Shown: in pieces, positions 41,861 to 50,820 of the stretch
How positions within the stretch are numbered: position 1 is the first letter of the stretch
How the letters are laid out: every line of letters begins with the position of its first letter
Assembly: GCA_001602955.1 (NCBI GenBank)
Contig: LVAC01000001.1
Location: 1-64,000, forward strand
DNA length: 64,000 bases
Origin: Sulfurospirillum sp001602955
GTDB taxonomy: Bacteria; Campylobacterota; Campylobacteria; Campylobacterales; Sulfurospirillaceae
Reading direction: 5' to 3'
Notes under the pieces: generated by a model
What the model saw: the letters and a program-made list of their open reading frames with translations, nothing else
The model's database searches: none
What the model was told of the DNA's origin: nothing
Translations under genes and position numbers: made by a program

Positions 41861-42502
41861 ATGCTACAAAAGCTTTTTTGGAATGACCCGTATGCCTGCG
41901 AGATTCAAGCGAAAATTGAAGCGGTTGAGGGCGATTGTGTTTATTTGGATCAAACCATCTTTTATGCTTTTTCCGGTGGGCAAGAGAGCGATGTTGGAAC
42001 CATCGGCGGTATTGAAGTGTTAGACGCGATAAAAGAAGGTCACGATATACGCTACACTCTCACAAGCGGACATGCTCTTCAGGTGGGGCAAGACGTCACA
42101 GTCAAGATCGACTGGCAAAGGCGTTACAGCTTGATGCGACACCATTTTGCCGCGGAGTTGATCTTAGAACTACTCTATCAAGAGCTAGGTTCTGTGGAAA
42201 AGATCGGCGCGCACATCGCTCAAGACAAGGCACGCATTGACTTCTTCTGGCATGAGAACATTAGCACCTTATTTCCGCTACTGCTTCTTAAAGCAAGTGC
42301 GCTAGTCGAGCAAAACCTTCCCATTACAAGCGACTACAGCGACATCGAAAACCAAAGGCGCTACTGGCACATCGACGGTTTTGCACAGGTTCCGTGTGGT
42401 GGCACACACCTAAAACGCACGGGCGAAGTGGGTCAACTCTCTTTAAAACGAAAAAACATCGGCAAAGGCAAAGAGCGGATTGAAATTTATTTGGACGCAT
42501 AA
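41861..42502 (+). CDS. AlaX-like alanyl-tRNA editing domain protein
   Basis: A 213-residue stand-alone relative of the AlaRS editing domain, which deacylates Ser- or Gly-tRNA(Ala). The N-terminus (YAFSGGQESDVGTIGG) matches the conserved glycine-rich GGQ..D.G loop, and the zinc half-site CGGTHL is present near residue 179. The upstream zinc motif, usually HxxxH, reads HHFAAE here. Start ATG 41861 is chosen from GGAG 6 bases upstream; in-frame ATG/TTG codons at 41846-41849 lack one. The stop is followed by a 22-base palindrome. Confidence 0.82.
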   Translation: MLQKLFWNDPYACEIQAKIEAVEGDCVYLDQTIFYAFSGGQESDVGTIGGIEVLDAIKEGHDIRYTLTSGHALQVGQDVTVKIDWQRRYSLMRHHFAAELILELLYQELGSVEKIGAHIAQDKARIDFFWHENISTLFPLLLLKASALVEQNLPITSDYSDIENQRRYWHIDGFAQVPCGGTHLKRTGEVGQLSLKRKNIGKGKERIEIYLDA

Positions 42503-42521
42503 ACACTAAAAATAGTTCTCT

Positions 42522-42543
42522 AATTCTTTACATGTAAAGAATT
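42522..42543. terminator. 22-base perfect palindrome between convergent genes
   Basis: AATTCTTTACATGTAAAGAATT, 20 bases after the AlaX-like stop and 32 before the end of the converging phosphoribosyltransferase gene. Contains an intact TTTACATGTAAA. Followed by TTTC on the + strand; likely bidirectional terminator. Confidence 0.6.
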
Positions 42544-42574
42544 TTCATCCACTTTTGAGACTTCCTCAAACGTT

Positions 42575-43708
42575 TTAACGACTCTTCTTAAGCAAAAACT
42601 CCCGCCCGACTTTTACCCTTGGAACGCCGCCGTAAGCGATGATGTCGGCGGTGGCGTTGGTTTCACTCCAACGATCGGGAAGAAAAGAGCCTGTGCCGAT
42701 GATGTCGATGGGCGCTTTTGCCCATGCCATTGAGCGGCATTTTGAGGGTGTAAAGCCTGATGAGGCGATGATGCGCACTTTTGTAAAACCTGCGTTATCA
42801 AGATTTTCCCGCATGCTCCATATCGCCGCGGCTGAAACACCTGTACCGATGAGATCATGCAGTTCCGCTTCGGTGCGGTAGTCTCTCACAGCATCAGGAG
42901 CATGGCGTCCGAGCACGTCGTAGCTTTTTTGGGTATCGAGTCCTTCCAAAAAGCGTCCGCCATGCGTATCAAGTCGCACAGCGATCTTGCCCTCATGCGC
43001 TAAAGCGGCAAAGGCATTGCACACTTCGAGCGTATCGGTAATTTCGCGACCGAAGTAATCGGCTAAGATGGGTATGTTTTCTTCAGGAAAGCATTCATGG
43101 AACATGGAAGCGGCTTTGAGTGTTGAGCCGGCATATCCGATGAGCGCGTGAGGCACCGTTCCTAGCCCTTTTTCACGGCCGAAAAAATGCGCTGTTGCAT
43201 CGGTTGCATTGCCGATAAACCCAACCGCTTCAAACTTCTTTTGCGCCGCTTTGGAGCCAACGGACGCCCCATACGCCATGATCTCCGCCATCTCAGTCCC
43301 AGCACAATGCCTTGCATCCATCGCTAAAAAAGCAACATGCGGAAGGATTTGGCACATTTCATAAGCATTGTACGCCGCAACGCACGCCGAGCCCAATTGT
43401 TGCAAGATGAGCGTTTCATGCTCTGCTAAAAAGGCAAACGAACCAGACAGGTACAACAGCGGCTCACCCGCCCCCACCCATTCGCCCTCTTCGTGCATCA
43501 CCTCAATGCTGATCGTTTGCCCCGCTTTTTGGGCTTGCTCTTTGATATACTCCGTGGAAAGACGCACCGCAGAGAGAACCGGACGGCGTAAAAAGAAAGC
43601 ATACGTGACGTCTGTGTCGCCAAAATGTTCGACGATAGTTTTGGTGTTGGAAAAATATTTATCGGTCCATGCCGATACGTCATTGCAAGCGTATTGATCC
43701 CGTGGCAT
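42575..43708 (-). CDS. Nicotinate phosphoribosyltransferase-like protein
   Basis: A 377-residue soluble protein of the NAPRTase/quinolinate phosphoribosyltransferase superfamily. It has an early YFSNTKTIVEHFGDTDVTY segment, the mid-barrel DARHCAGTEMAE..SVGSKAAQ region, RLDTHGGRFLEGLD, and the phosphate-binding IIASSGFTP and IDIIGTGSFLP segments. The reaction would join nicotinate and PRPP to form NaMN in NAD salvage. It is shorter than the bacterial PncB type and belongs to a less studied branch, so substrate assignment is moderate. Confidence 0.75.
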   Translation of the reverse strand: MPRDQYACNDVSAWTDKYFSNTKTIVEHFGDTDVTYAFFLRRPVLSAVRLSTEYIKEQAQKAGQTISIEVMHEEGEWVGAGEPLLYLSGSFAFLAEHETLILQQLGSACVAAYNAYEMCQILPHVAFLAMDARHCAGTEMAEIMAYGASVGSKAAQKKFEAVGFIGNATDATAHFFGREKGLGTVPHALIGYAGSTLKAASMFHECFPEENIPILADYFGREITDTLEVCNAFAALAHEGKIAVRLDTHGGRFLEGLDTQKSYDVLGRHAPDAVRDYRTEAELHDLIGTGVSAAAIWSMRENLDNAGFTKVRIIASSGFTPSKCRSMAWAKAPIDIIGTGSFLPDRWSETNATADIIAYGGVPRVKVGREFLLKKSR

Positions 43709-43852
43709 ACGATTCCTTTATCATTTTATAGCGACCTTATAGTCTTCTTTTGCTATACAACTGCTTAGAAAGCTTTTTAAACAAGGCATTTTTTGAGCAG
43801 ATTGCCTTTAAATTTATCGCTTACATGTTATACTTTTCGAAAGGATTTTACG

Positions 43853-44713
43853 ATGCAATATTTGCTTTTAACTACCTTTATTTGGGCGTTTTCATTTAGT
43901 TTTATCGGTGAAATTTTAGCCGGTCGGGTTGATAGCTACTTTGCGGTACTGGTACGCATCGGTCTCGCATCGCTGGTCTTTTTACCTTTTACGAAATTTC
44001 GCGGCATAGATAAGGCGTTAAAAGTTAAAATCATGCTCATCGGCAGTGTGCAAATCGGTTTTATGTATATCTTCTTCTATCAATCGTTTTTATTCCTCAG
44101 CGTTCCGGAAGTCATTCTTTTTACGATTTTTACGCCTATTTACGTGACGCTGATTTACGATGGGCTGAAAGGGCAATTTAACCCGCTGTATCTGGTAAGT
44201 ACGGGGATGGCGGTTTTAGGAGCGTATATTATCCGTTACCAAAACGTCGATTCCGAGTTTATTACGGGTTTTTTGATGGTGCAAGGAGCCAATATCTGCT
44301 TTGCACTTGGACAAAGTGCTTATAAAAAAGTAATGGAATCCAACCCAAATATCATACATCGTGATGTATTCGGGTACTTTTACTTCGGTGCATTGCTTGT
44401 CGGTATCGTCGCTTTCGCTTTATTGTCCGATCATAGCAAACTCTCGCCCACACTTTTACAGTGGAGCGTCTTACTTTGGCTAGGAATCGTCGCTTCGGGG
44501 ATTGGCTATTTTTTATGGAATAAGGGTGCTTGCGATGTCGATGCGGGAGTTTTAGGTATCATGAATAACGCATTGGTTCCGGCAGGGTTGATGATGAATC
44601 TTCTGCTTTGGAAAACACCCGTCGATTACGTTTCACTGTCGATCGGAAGCGGCATTATCCTCTTTTCGTTAGTTTTGCATTACCGCTTGATCAACCGCAA
44701 GCACGCCCTATAG
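43853..44713 (+). CDS. EamA/DMT-superfamily transporter
   Basis: A 286-residue inner membrane protein with ten hydrophobic helices arranged as two EamA repeats (first around 1-135, second around 145-280). Family members export amino acids, amines or nucleotides. ATG 43853 has AAAGGA 7 bases upstream; an earlier ATG at 43793 is rejected. Start site region contains ACATGT (43823). Substrate unknown. Confidence 0.82.
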   Translation: MQYLLLTTFIWAFSFSFIGEILAGRVDSYFAVLVRIGLASLVFLPFTKFRGIDKALKVKIMLIGSVQIGFMYIFFYQSFLFLSVPEVILFTIFTPIYVTLIYDGLKGQFNPLYLVSTGMAVLGAYIIRYQNVDSEFITGFLMVQGANICFALGQSAYKKVMESNPNIIHRDVFGYFYFGALLVGIVAFALLSDHSKLSPTLLQWSVLLWLGIVASGIGYFLWNKGACDVDAGVLGIMNNALVPAGLMMNLLLWKTPVDYVSLSIGSGIILFSLVLHYRLINRKHAL

Positions 44714-44932
44714 CAGTCTTTTTTTCCTCACGTTTTCATTCGTAAAGAAATTCGTGCTAAACTACTACTAAGGTCAGAAAAAACCGATCTTTTAATTGAA
44801 AAACCTTTTATCTTTTGTTAGTTTTTAATTAAGATTTTGAATTAGTTTATTTACTCAGCTATTTTCATGCTATGAACTTAATGTAAGATTTCTTCGAGGG
44901 AAGATTTAGGCATTTAAGGTCTTGGTAGGTCT

Positions 44933-44979
44933 AAATCAATCTATCATAACGAAGTCATTCGAGTATGATATATTGGTTT
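44933..44979 (+). ncRNA. Long stem-loop in the hyf leader region
   Basis: AAATCAAT-C-TATCATA-A-CGAA, loop GTCA, then TTCG-AG-TATGATA-T-ATTGGTTT. Arms pair over 19 bp with small mismatches and one G-U. A smaller hairpin (GTATAG-TTAGT-CTATAC, 44985-45001) follows, and TCTTC-GAGG-GAAGA precedes it. In the 438-base interval 44714-45151 no protein gene is evident; structured RNA is the main content. Confidence 0.5.
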
Positions 44980-45007
44980 AAGAAGTATAGTTAGTCTATA
45001 CATAGAG

Positions 45008-45115
45008 CTCTTTGATAATCCATATAAATACTAAAGAGTTTGCTTAAGAGTTGATGCACTTTTAAGGCAACGGCCAAAAGCAATACTCTTTAATTTCAAC
45101 AGGTTATCAAAGAGT
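45008..45115 (+). promoter_or_regulatory. Candidate RNA switch upstream of hyfA (four complementary arms)
   Basis: Outer helix CTCTTTGATAA (45008-45018) with TTATCAAAGAG (45104-45114), 11 perfect pairs. Inner helix AAAGAGTTTGCTT (45033-45045) with AAGCAATACTCTTT (45078-45091), one bulge. The four arms share CTCTTT/AAAGAG, so arms 1-2 and 3-4 can pair instead; the 3-4 pairing (ACTCTTT with AAAGAGT at 45109-45115) is followed by TTTATT. It ends 36 bases before the hyfA ATG. No known riboswitch class was recognised. Confidence 0.5.
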
Positions 45116-45151
45116 TTTATTAAAAATTACACAAATCATAGAGGAACGTCT

Positions 45152-45805
45152 ATGTCCAAAGTTCATAAATTTGTTATTACAAATCCGGATATCTGCATTG
45201 CATGTAACGCCTGCATGAAAGCTTGCGTGAAACATGCTTATATACGTGGGAAGCTCTCCAAAGCAAGGCTCGACGTGCTTAGCCTAGAGAGCGGTAAAAT
45301 GCCCAATCAATGCCGTCAGTGCGACGATGCACCGTGCGCCAACGTTTGTCCGACGGGTGCGCTTCGCATCGACAATGCGTGCGTTGAGCTGTGCGAGGAG
45401 ATTTGCATCGGCTGTAAACTCTGTACGATTGCCTGTCCTTACGGAGCTATTCACGTCGATGCGGAATGCCCGCCTTCCGTTCGAGACGAATGGGAAAGCA
45501 ACTTGGAAGCCGGTTGCGTCAGCGGGCTCAAAAGTATCGCAATTAAATGCGATTTGTGCGCGGGTATCGAAACCGGCCCTGCATGTGTCGGCGTTTGCCC
45601 GACGGGCGCGCTCGTTATGATCGACCCCGTGCTTGAAGAGTGCAAATTCGGCAAAAAAATCAAAGGCGATATGGCTCCGTTTTTAAAAGCCGTCGTTCCG
45701 AATGCGAATATTGAAAATATCCCGGCACCCGAAGTCAAAAAGCCCAAAGAGCCTAAACCCGCACCGGCTCCGGAAACATCCGAATCCACTAAAGAGGAAG
45801 CCTAA
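45152..45805 (+). CDS. hyfA: Hyf hydrogenase electron-transfer subunit HyfA (HycB-like)
   Basis: A 217-residue cytosolic ferredoxin with four 4Fe-4S motifs: CIACNACMKACV (near 11), CRQCDDAPCANVCP (near 54), CIGCKLCTIACP (near 88) and CDLCAGIETGPACVGVCP (near 133). The C-terminal 40 residues are Pro/Lys/Glu-rich (APEVKKPKEPKPAPAP). HycB/HyfA connects a formate dehydrogenase or soluble ferredoxin to the hydrogenase arm. First gene of the cluster; ATG with AGAGGAAC upstream. TAATG joins it to hyfB. Confidence 0.9.
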   Translation: MSKVHKFVITNPDICIACNACMKACVKHAYIRGKLSKARLDVLSLESGKMPNQCRQCDDAPCANVCPTGALRIDNACVELCEEICIGCKLCTIACPYGAIHVDAECPPSVRDEWESNLEAGCVSGLKSIAIKCDLCAGIETGPACVGVCPTGALVMIDPVLEECKFGKKIKGDMAPFLKAVVPNANIENIPAPEVKKPKEPKPAPAPETSESTKEEA

Positions 45806-47745
45806 TGCAAACGATATACACTCTTTTTTTATTAACCTCGCTTGTCTCTCTCGCGCTGTATAAAAAACCGCTTCTTGCGCAAAAAATAGGATTTGGTTGT
45901 GCCGGTCTTATTTCGCTTTACGCAGCGGTTTTTTTCTTTTCCAACCTCGATGAAACGATGTTGTGGAAATTGCCGGGCAGTTTTATCAGCTTGCCGCTTT
46001 TTAAGCTCGATTCACTCGGAATGTTCTTTAGCTTCTTGGTCAGTTTCATCGCCTTTGCGGTTTCGCTTTTCAGTTTCGATTATGCAAAGTTTTACGAGAA
46101 AAAAGCCAATTTAGCGGTTTTTGCCTCCTTGTTTAACGCATTTATCCTCTCCATGCTTTTAGTCATCGCGAGCGATAACGTCTTTTCGTTTATGCTTTTA
46201 TGGGAAGTTATGACGCTCCTTTCGGCACTCTTGATTCTCATCAACGACGAAGAGGGTGCGGGCAAACGCGTCATGATTTATCTCGGTATCGCACAAATCG
46301 GAGCTTCGTGTTTGATGGTTGCTCTGATTATTATGGCAAGTCTTGCCGGTACGTTTGAGTTTAGTCAATTTGAACATCTCGACATCGGTATGGGTATGAG
46401 TATAACGCTCTTTTCGCTTCTTCTTTTGGGACTCGGCTCCAAAGCGGGTATGTTTCCGTTTCACGTTTGGTTACCCGTTGCCTACTGCCAATGCCCCTCA
46501 AACGCTTCGGCTCTCATGAGCGGCGTTATGATTAAAGTTGCCCTTTTTGCGTTTATCAAATTTTCGCTTCTTTTACCTCAAGTCGTTTATTTCGGTTATA
46601 TCCTGCTTGCAATCGGAGCCCTAAGCTGTATCTTCGGTATTATCTATGCGTTAATTTCCAACGATTATAAAGCCTCTATCGCTTACAGTTCGTGCGAAAA
46701 CGTCGGTATCATCTTTTTAGGACTCGGCGGTGCGTTTTACGGTTTGGGAACCGACTCGCCGATCATTGCGTTAATGGGATTTATCGCAGGGTTTTACCAT
46801 ATTTTAAACCATGCGGTTTTCAAATCGCTTCTATTTATGCTCAGCGGTAACATTTTTACCGAAACCCAAACACGCGATATGGATGCACTTGGCGGATTGC
46901 ATAAAAAGATGCCGATCACGTCCGTTATCTTTTTTGTCGCAGCACTTTCCATTTGTGCGCTTCCGCCGCTTAACGGCTTTGCAAGCGAATGGCTCATCTA
47001 TAAAACATCCGTTATAGGCGGTATGGCAGAAGGCGGAAGCTCTCGCTTTTTCTTCTCGCTCGCCGTTATTGCGCTTTCCATTACCGGAGCAATGGCAATT
47101 ATGGCATTTTCCAAAGTTTACGGTGCGATTTTCTTAGGTGTTGCACGGGATACTAAACGTATTGAAAACGCTAAAGAAGTCTCCCTCGGTAGACTCGTTC
47201 CGCTAGCCTTACTCGCAAGCCTTTGCGTCGGTTTCGGTCTTTTTATGAACGATGTCGTAGGCATGCTCACGAAAATCGTTCTAACGATCATACCGCAAAC
47301 CAGTGCCGGTGTCGCAGGGCTGATCTCCATGCCGCTGATCGTGGCAATCATGCTCTTATGTTCCGTATTGCCTTTTGTTTTCCTCTATTTTCTCAAAGCC
47401 AACAACAAAGGAGTACGCGTAAGCGACCCTTGGGCATGCGGCTTTTTATACAATAAAAATATGCAAATCGGCTCCAACTCTTTTACCGGAGACGTGAGAA
47501 AGGCGTTAAGTTTTCTCATCAAGCACGAACAAGAGATCAAATTGGACGGCTATTTTTCCAAAGCGGTCTATATCAAGAAAACACACGACTTTTTTTGGGA
47601 AAAACTTTACAAACCCGTCATTGATCTTGTGATGAACATTGCCGAAGAAATCGGTATTTTTCAAAACGGACGAACCAACCTTTACGCGGGTTATATTTTG
47701 ATTTATCTTTGTTTGATACTCATTTTTGGGTACTACTACTTATAA
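45805..47745 (+). CDS. hyfB: HyfB, NuoL/antiporter-like membrane subunit
   Basis: A 646-residue protein with about sixteen transmembrane helices. The proton-translocation core reads LLLWEVMTLLSALLILI (conserved Glu), GLGSKAGMFPFHVWLP (Lys) and YHILNHAVFKSLLF (His/Lys). It corresponds to NuoL/HycC and anchors the hydrogenase in the membrane, possibly pumping protons. Its start overlaps the hyfA stop by one base. Confidence 0.93.
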   Translation: MQTIYTLFLLTSLVSLALYKKPLLAQKIGFGCAGLISLYAAVFFFSNLDETMLWKLPGSFISLPLFKLDSLGMFFSFLVSFIAFAVSLFSFDYAKFYEKKANLAVFASLFNAFILSMLLVIASDNVFSFMLLWEVMTLLSALLILINDEEGAGKRVMIYLGIAQIGASCLMVALIIMASLAGTFEFSQFEHLDIGMGMSITLFSLLLLGLGSKAGMFPFHVWLPVAYCQCPSNASALMSGVMIKVALFAFIKFSLLLPQVVYFGYILLAIGALSCIFGIIYALISNDYKASIAYSSCENVGIIFLGLGGAFYGLGTDSPIIALMGFIAGFYHILNHAVFKSLLFMLSGNIFTETQTRDMDALGGLHKKMPITSVIFFVAALSICALPPLNGFASEWLIYKTSVIGGMAEGGSSRFFFSLAVIALSITGAMAIMAFSKVYGAIFLGVARDTKRIENAKEVSLGRLVPLALLASLCVGFGLFMNDVVGMLTKIVLTIIPQTSAGVAGLISMPLIVAIMLLCSVLPFVFLYFLKANNKGVRVSDPWACGFLYNKNMQIGSNSFTGDVRKALSFLIKHEQEIKLDGYFSKAVYIKKTHDFFWEKLYKPVIDLVMNIAEEIGIFQNGRTNLYAGYILIYLCLILIFGYYYL

Positions 47746-47757
47746 GGAGAGGGCACG

Positions 47758-48684
47758 ATGGATTTTATTTACCTACTAATACAACTGGTGTCGGCGATCA
47801 TAGTGGCTCCTCTTTTTGACGGTATTTCACGAAAATTAAGAGCCAAATTTCAATCGCGTATAGGACCGAGCATTTTTCAAACCTATTACGACATTTTTAA
47901 ACTCTTAAAAAGAGGACGCACCAAATCAAGCAGTACGAGTTACGTTTACCAAATCGCACCCTACTTGCTTTTTATCAGCGCGGCGGCGATGTTTTGTACC
48001 TTACCGATTACGTACGGGGCGAATTCAAGTGCCTTGACACACTTCTCGGACATTTTCGTATTGCTCTATTTTGGAGCATTGTTCCGCTTTATCTTTATCG
48101 TTGCGGGTATCGATACCGCCAATCCTTATGCGGGTATTAGTGCCAGCAGGGAAGGAACCATCGGTTTTTACACCGAAGAAGTTGCCGTCATTTGTCTGAT
48201 CGTCGTGATGATGGGTACGGGAAGTACCGGTTTGCCTTTTATCTCTTCTTTGGTACAAACGGGAGAGTACGGTTATGCGATTCCTTCTTTTGCCATCGCT
48301 TCTACGGCTTTCTTGTGGGTCATGTACGTTGAGACGGGTCGAAAACCTTACGATTTGGCAGAAGCCGAACAAGAGTTGCAAGAGGGAGTGCTCGGAGAAT
48401 TTTGCGGCAAAGATTTTGCGATCATCGATATAGCGATTTTATTGAAGCAAATTACGGTATTAGGCTTTTTCCTTGTCGTGTTTATGCCTTGGGCGGGACT
48501 TGTCGATAATCCGATTTTATCGTTGGTGCTTTTCTTGGTCGAAGTAGGCTTTTTATATGTGATGGGCGTTTTTATCGATAACTTCGGACCGAGATTTACG
48601 ATCAACAAAGGAATGAAACGCACGATGCTCTTTGCGCTTGCGATTTCGTGTACTTCGTTAGTACTCTATATGATGGGGATTTAA
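47758..48684 (+). CDS. hyfC: HyfC, NuoH-like membrane subunit
   Basis: A 308-residue protein with eight helices. NuoH/HycD features: KFQSRIGPSIFQTYYD near 30, GGNTA-like ANPYAGISASREGTIGFYTEE, and ETGRKPYDLAEAEQELQEG, the loop that contacts the hydrogenase large and small subunits. It forms the quinone-chamber-equivalent between the soluble and membrane arms. Starts 12 bases after hyfB with AAGGAGAG. Confidence 0.93.
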   Translation: MDFIYLLIQLVSAIIVAPLFDGISRKLRAKFQSRIGPSIFQTYYDIFKLLKRGRTKSSSTSYVYQIAPYLLFISAAAMFCTLPITYGANSSALTHFSDIFVLLYFGALFRFIFIVAGIDTANPYAGISASREGTIGFYTEEVAVICLIVVMMGTGSTGLPFISSLVQTGEYGYAIPSFAIASTAFLWVMYVETGRKPYDLAEAEQELQEGVLGEFCGKDFAIIDIAILLKQITVLGFFLVVFMPWAGLVDNPILSLVLFLVEVGFLYVMGVFIDNFGPRFTINKGMKRTMLFALAISCTSLVLYMMGI

Positions 48685-48686
48685 CT

Positions 48687-49340
48687 ATGGCAACTATTAA
48701 CCTAATCGATATTATCGCCGTCTTAATGATGGGAACGAGTTTTGCGGTCTTTAGTTTAAGACAATACCGACACAGCGTTTTGGCGTATGCCCTGCAAACG
48801 CTTTTGTTGGTTGCGATCTTTTTGGCGTTGTACGACAAATACGATTCGCACGAATTGTTAGTTTGGTCCGTTACCGCTTTTATTATTAAAGTAGTCTGCG
48901 TACCGCTTTACCTCTTGCGATTGATCAAAAAGCTAGGTGTTGTCGTCGAGGACGAACCCGTAGGCGGTTTTTTCATTTCGCCCGTCGTAGCACTTAGCTT
49001 TTCGCTGGCGGTTGCGATGATGTTTTACAAAGTGTTTATTCACTTTTCGATTTTTAAAGACGTCTTGCCGCTTTTTGCCGCTTCGTTTATCTTTATGATG
49101 GGCATTTTCGGCTTTATTTTACGAACCTCTTTTCTCAAACAGATCCTTTCGTATTGTCTGTTTGAAAACGGCATTCACTTAAGTTTGGCGTTGATGGCAT
49201 ACACTTCGCATGAATTGGTCGAAGTGGGTATTTTAACCGACGCCGTTTTTGCGGTCATTATTATGAGTATTTTGGCAAAGCGATTTTACGCCTCTTACGG
49301 AAGTCTCAACACATCTAAAGCGGTTAATTTAAGGGGATAA
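48687..49340 (+). CDS. hyfE: HyfE, NuoK-like membrane subunit
   Basis: A 217-residue protein with about six helices, matching HyfE. NuoK-like part at the N-terminus (IIAVLMMGTSFAVFSLRQYRHSVLAYALQ) and a C-terminal segment ILSYCLFENGIHLSLALM with the conserved membrane Glu. It starts 2 bases after the hyfC stop; upstream in-frame codons to 48648 lie inside hyfC and are rejected. No hyfD is present between hyfC and hyfE. Confidence 0.88.
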   Translation: MATINLIDIIAVLMMGTSFAVFSLRQYRHSVLAYALQTLLLVAIFLALYDKYDSHELLVWSVTAFIIKVVCVPLYLLRLIKKLGVVVEDEPVGGFFISPVVALSFSLAVAMMFYKVFIHFSIFKDVLPLFAASFIFMMGIFGFILRTSFLKQILSYCLFENGIHLSLALMAYTSHELVEVGILTDAVFAVIIMSILAKRFYASYGSLNTSKAVNLRG

Positions 49341-49341
49341 C

Positions 49342-50811
49342 ATGGATCTTTTAGTATTAATACTCACCGTACCTTTTGCTTTTGGCGTTATCATGTTCTT
49401 GATGCCGCTTCATTTTAAGTTTTTGCAGACGTTTCATATCCTCTTGAGCGTGATTGTTTCGTCGCTTTTATTGTGTGCCGTAGGCAAGGTCGTCAATAAA
49501 GAGGTGCTCTCCTTATTCCACGACTTTATTTTCTTAGATTCGATGGGGGCTATCTTTTTGTCGCTCATCGCCATTACGGGACTTCTTGCCAATGTTTACG
49601 CCACGACCTATATGAAATGGGAACTAGAGGGCGGACATATCAGCTTGCGTGAAGTCAAAAACTACTTTGCGCTCAGTTTTATCTTTACGTGGACGATGAG
49701 TTTAAGCGTCTTATGCAACAACATCGCGTTTATGTGGGCGGCCATCGAAGCTACGACGCTTGCGTCCGTGTTTCTCGTCGCGGTTCACAACGATAAAAAA
49801 TCGACCGAAAGCGGTTACAAATACATCGTATTGTGCAGTATCGGTTTGGCGTTTGCACTGTATGCAACCATCTTACTTTACTCTGCCGCCAACGGTAAAA
49901 TCGACGGCGAAGCGATGCTCTATACCAACTTGCTTGCCAATGCGGCAAGCTTAGATCCTATGGCGTTAAAACTAGTCTTTATCTTTGCGTTAATCGGTTT
50001 TGGAACCAAAGCGGGATTGGCACCGACGCATACGTGGCTTCCCGACGTTCACGCCGAAGGTCCCGCACCGACATCCGCATTGCTTTCAGGCGTCCTTTTA
50101 AAATGTGCGATGTTAGGATTGATTCGCTATTACGCGGTCGTTGCCAACGGCGTCGGATTTGATTTTGTTGAAACGATTATGGCGGTAAGCGGTACGCTAA
50201 CGCTTTTCGTCTCCGCCTTTTTCTTGATTCGCCAACACAACGTCAAACGTATGTTTGCGTACCACTCGATCGCACATATGGGCGTTATCGCTTTTGGTTT
50301 GGGTGTAGGCGGTGCTATCGGCTTGTTCGCGGCCTTGTTTCACTGTGCGGCGCACTCGTTTACCAAAGCCTTAGCCTTTTGTTCAACCGGCAATATCGCC
50401 AGAATTTACGGTACGAAAGATATGACCAAAATGGGTAATATGATCCGCATCGCGCCTTTAACGGCGGTACTTTTCGGTATTGCGATCTGTTCATTGGTCG
50501 GTGTTCCGGGATTTGCCATTTTCGTCAGCGAATTTTTGATTTTTAAAGCCGCTGCCATTGACGGTAAATACATTTTAATGGGTATCTTTGCGGTTGCCTT
50601 AGCGATTATTTTTATCGCCGATTTTTCACACTTCTTTTTAGCATCCTTCGGTAAAGTAGAAGGCAAAGTGGAGCATAACGGCGAAATGAAACTCAGCGAA
50701 AATTTACCGTTGATTGCTTTAGCCGTTTTGATCGTCAGCTTCGGTATTTGGCAGTTTGATTCCTTTACGTTCTTACTTGATCAGAGCGTTAAAACCATAC
50801 TAAAACAATAG
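49342..50811 (+). CDS. hyfF: HyfF, NuoN/NuoM-like membrane subunit
   Basis: A 489-residue antiporter-like protein with about fourteen helices. FMWAAIEATTLASVFLVAV (conserved Glu), GFGTKAGLAPTHTWLPDVHAEGPAPTSAL (Lys/His), and FHCAAHSFTKALAFCSTGNI identify it as the second ion-translocating subunit of the Hyf complex. One base separates it from hyfE and 9 from hyfG. Confidence 0.92.
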   Translation: MDLLVLILTVPFAFGVIMFLMPLHFKFLQTFHILLSVIVSSLLLCAVGKVVNKEVLSLFHDFIFLDSMGAIFLSLIAITGLLANVYATTYMKWELEGGHISLREVKNYFALSFIFTWTMSLSVLCNNIAFMWAAIEATTLASVFLVAVHNDKKSTESGYKYIVLCSIGLAFALYATILLYSAANGKIDGEAMLYTNLLANAASLDPMALKLVFIFALIGFGTKAGLAPTHTWLPDVHAEGPAPTSALLSGVLLKCAMLGLIRYYAVVANGVGFDFVETIMAVSGTLTLFVSAFFLIRQHNVKRMFAYHSIAHMGVIAFGLGVGGAIGLFAALFHCAAHSFTKALAFCSTGNIARIYGTKDMTKMGNMIRIAPLTAVLFGIAICSLVGVPGFAIFVSEFLIFKAAAIDGKYILMGIFAVALAIIFIADFSHFFLASFGKVEGKVEHNGEMKLSENLPLIALAVLIVSFGIWQFDSFTFLLDQSVKTILKQ

Positions 50812-50820
50812 GACTTTCTA

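Noticed and set aside
45008..45115. Molybdenum-cofactor or other known riboswitch
   Set aside because: I could not match the conserved core of any class I know; it is reported only as an unassigned structured leader.
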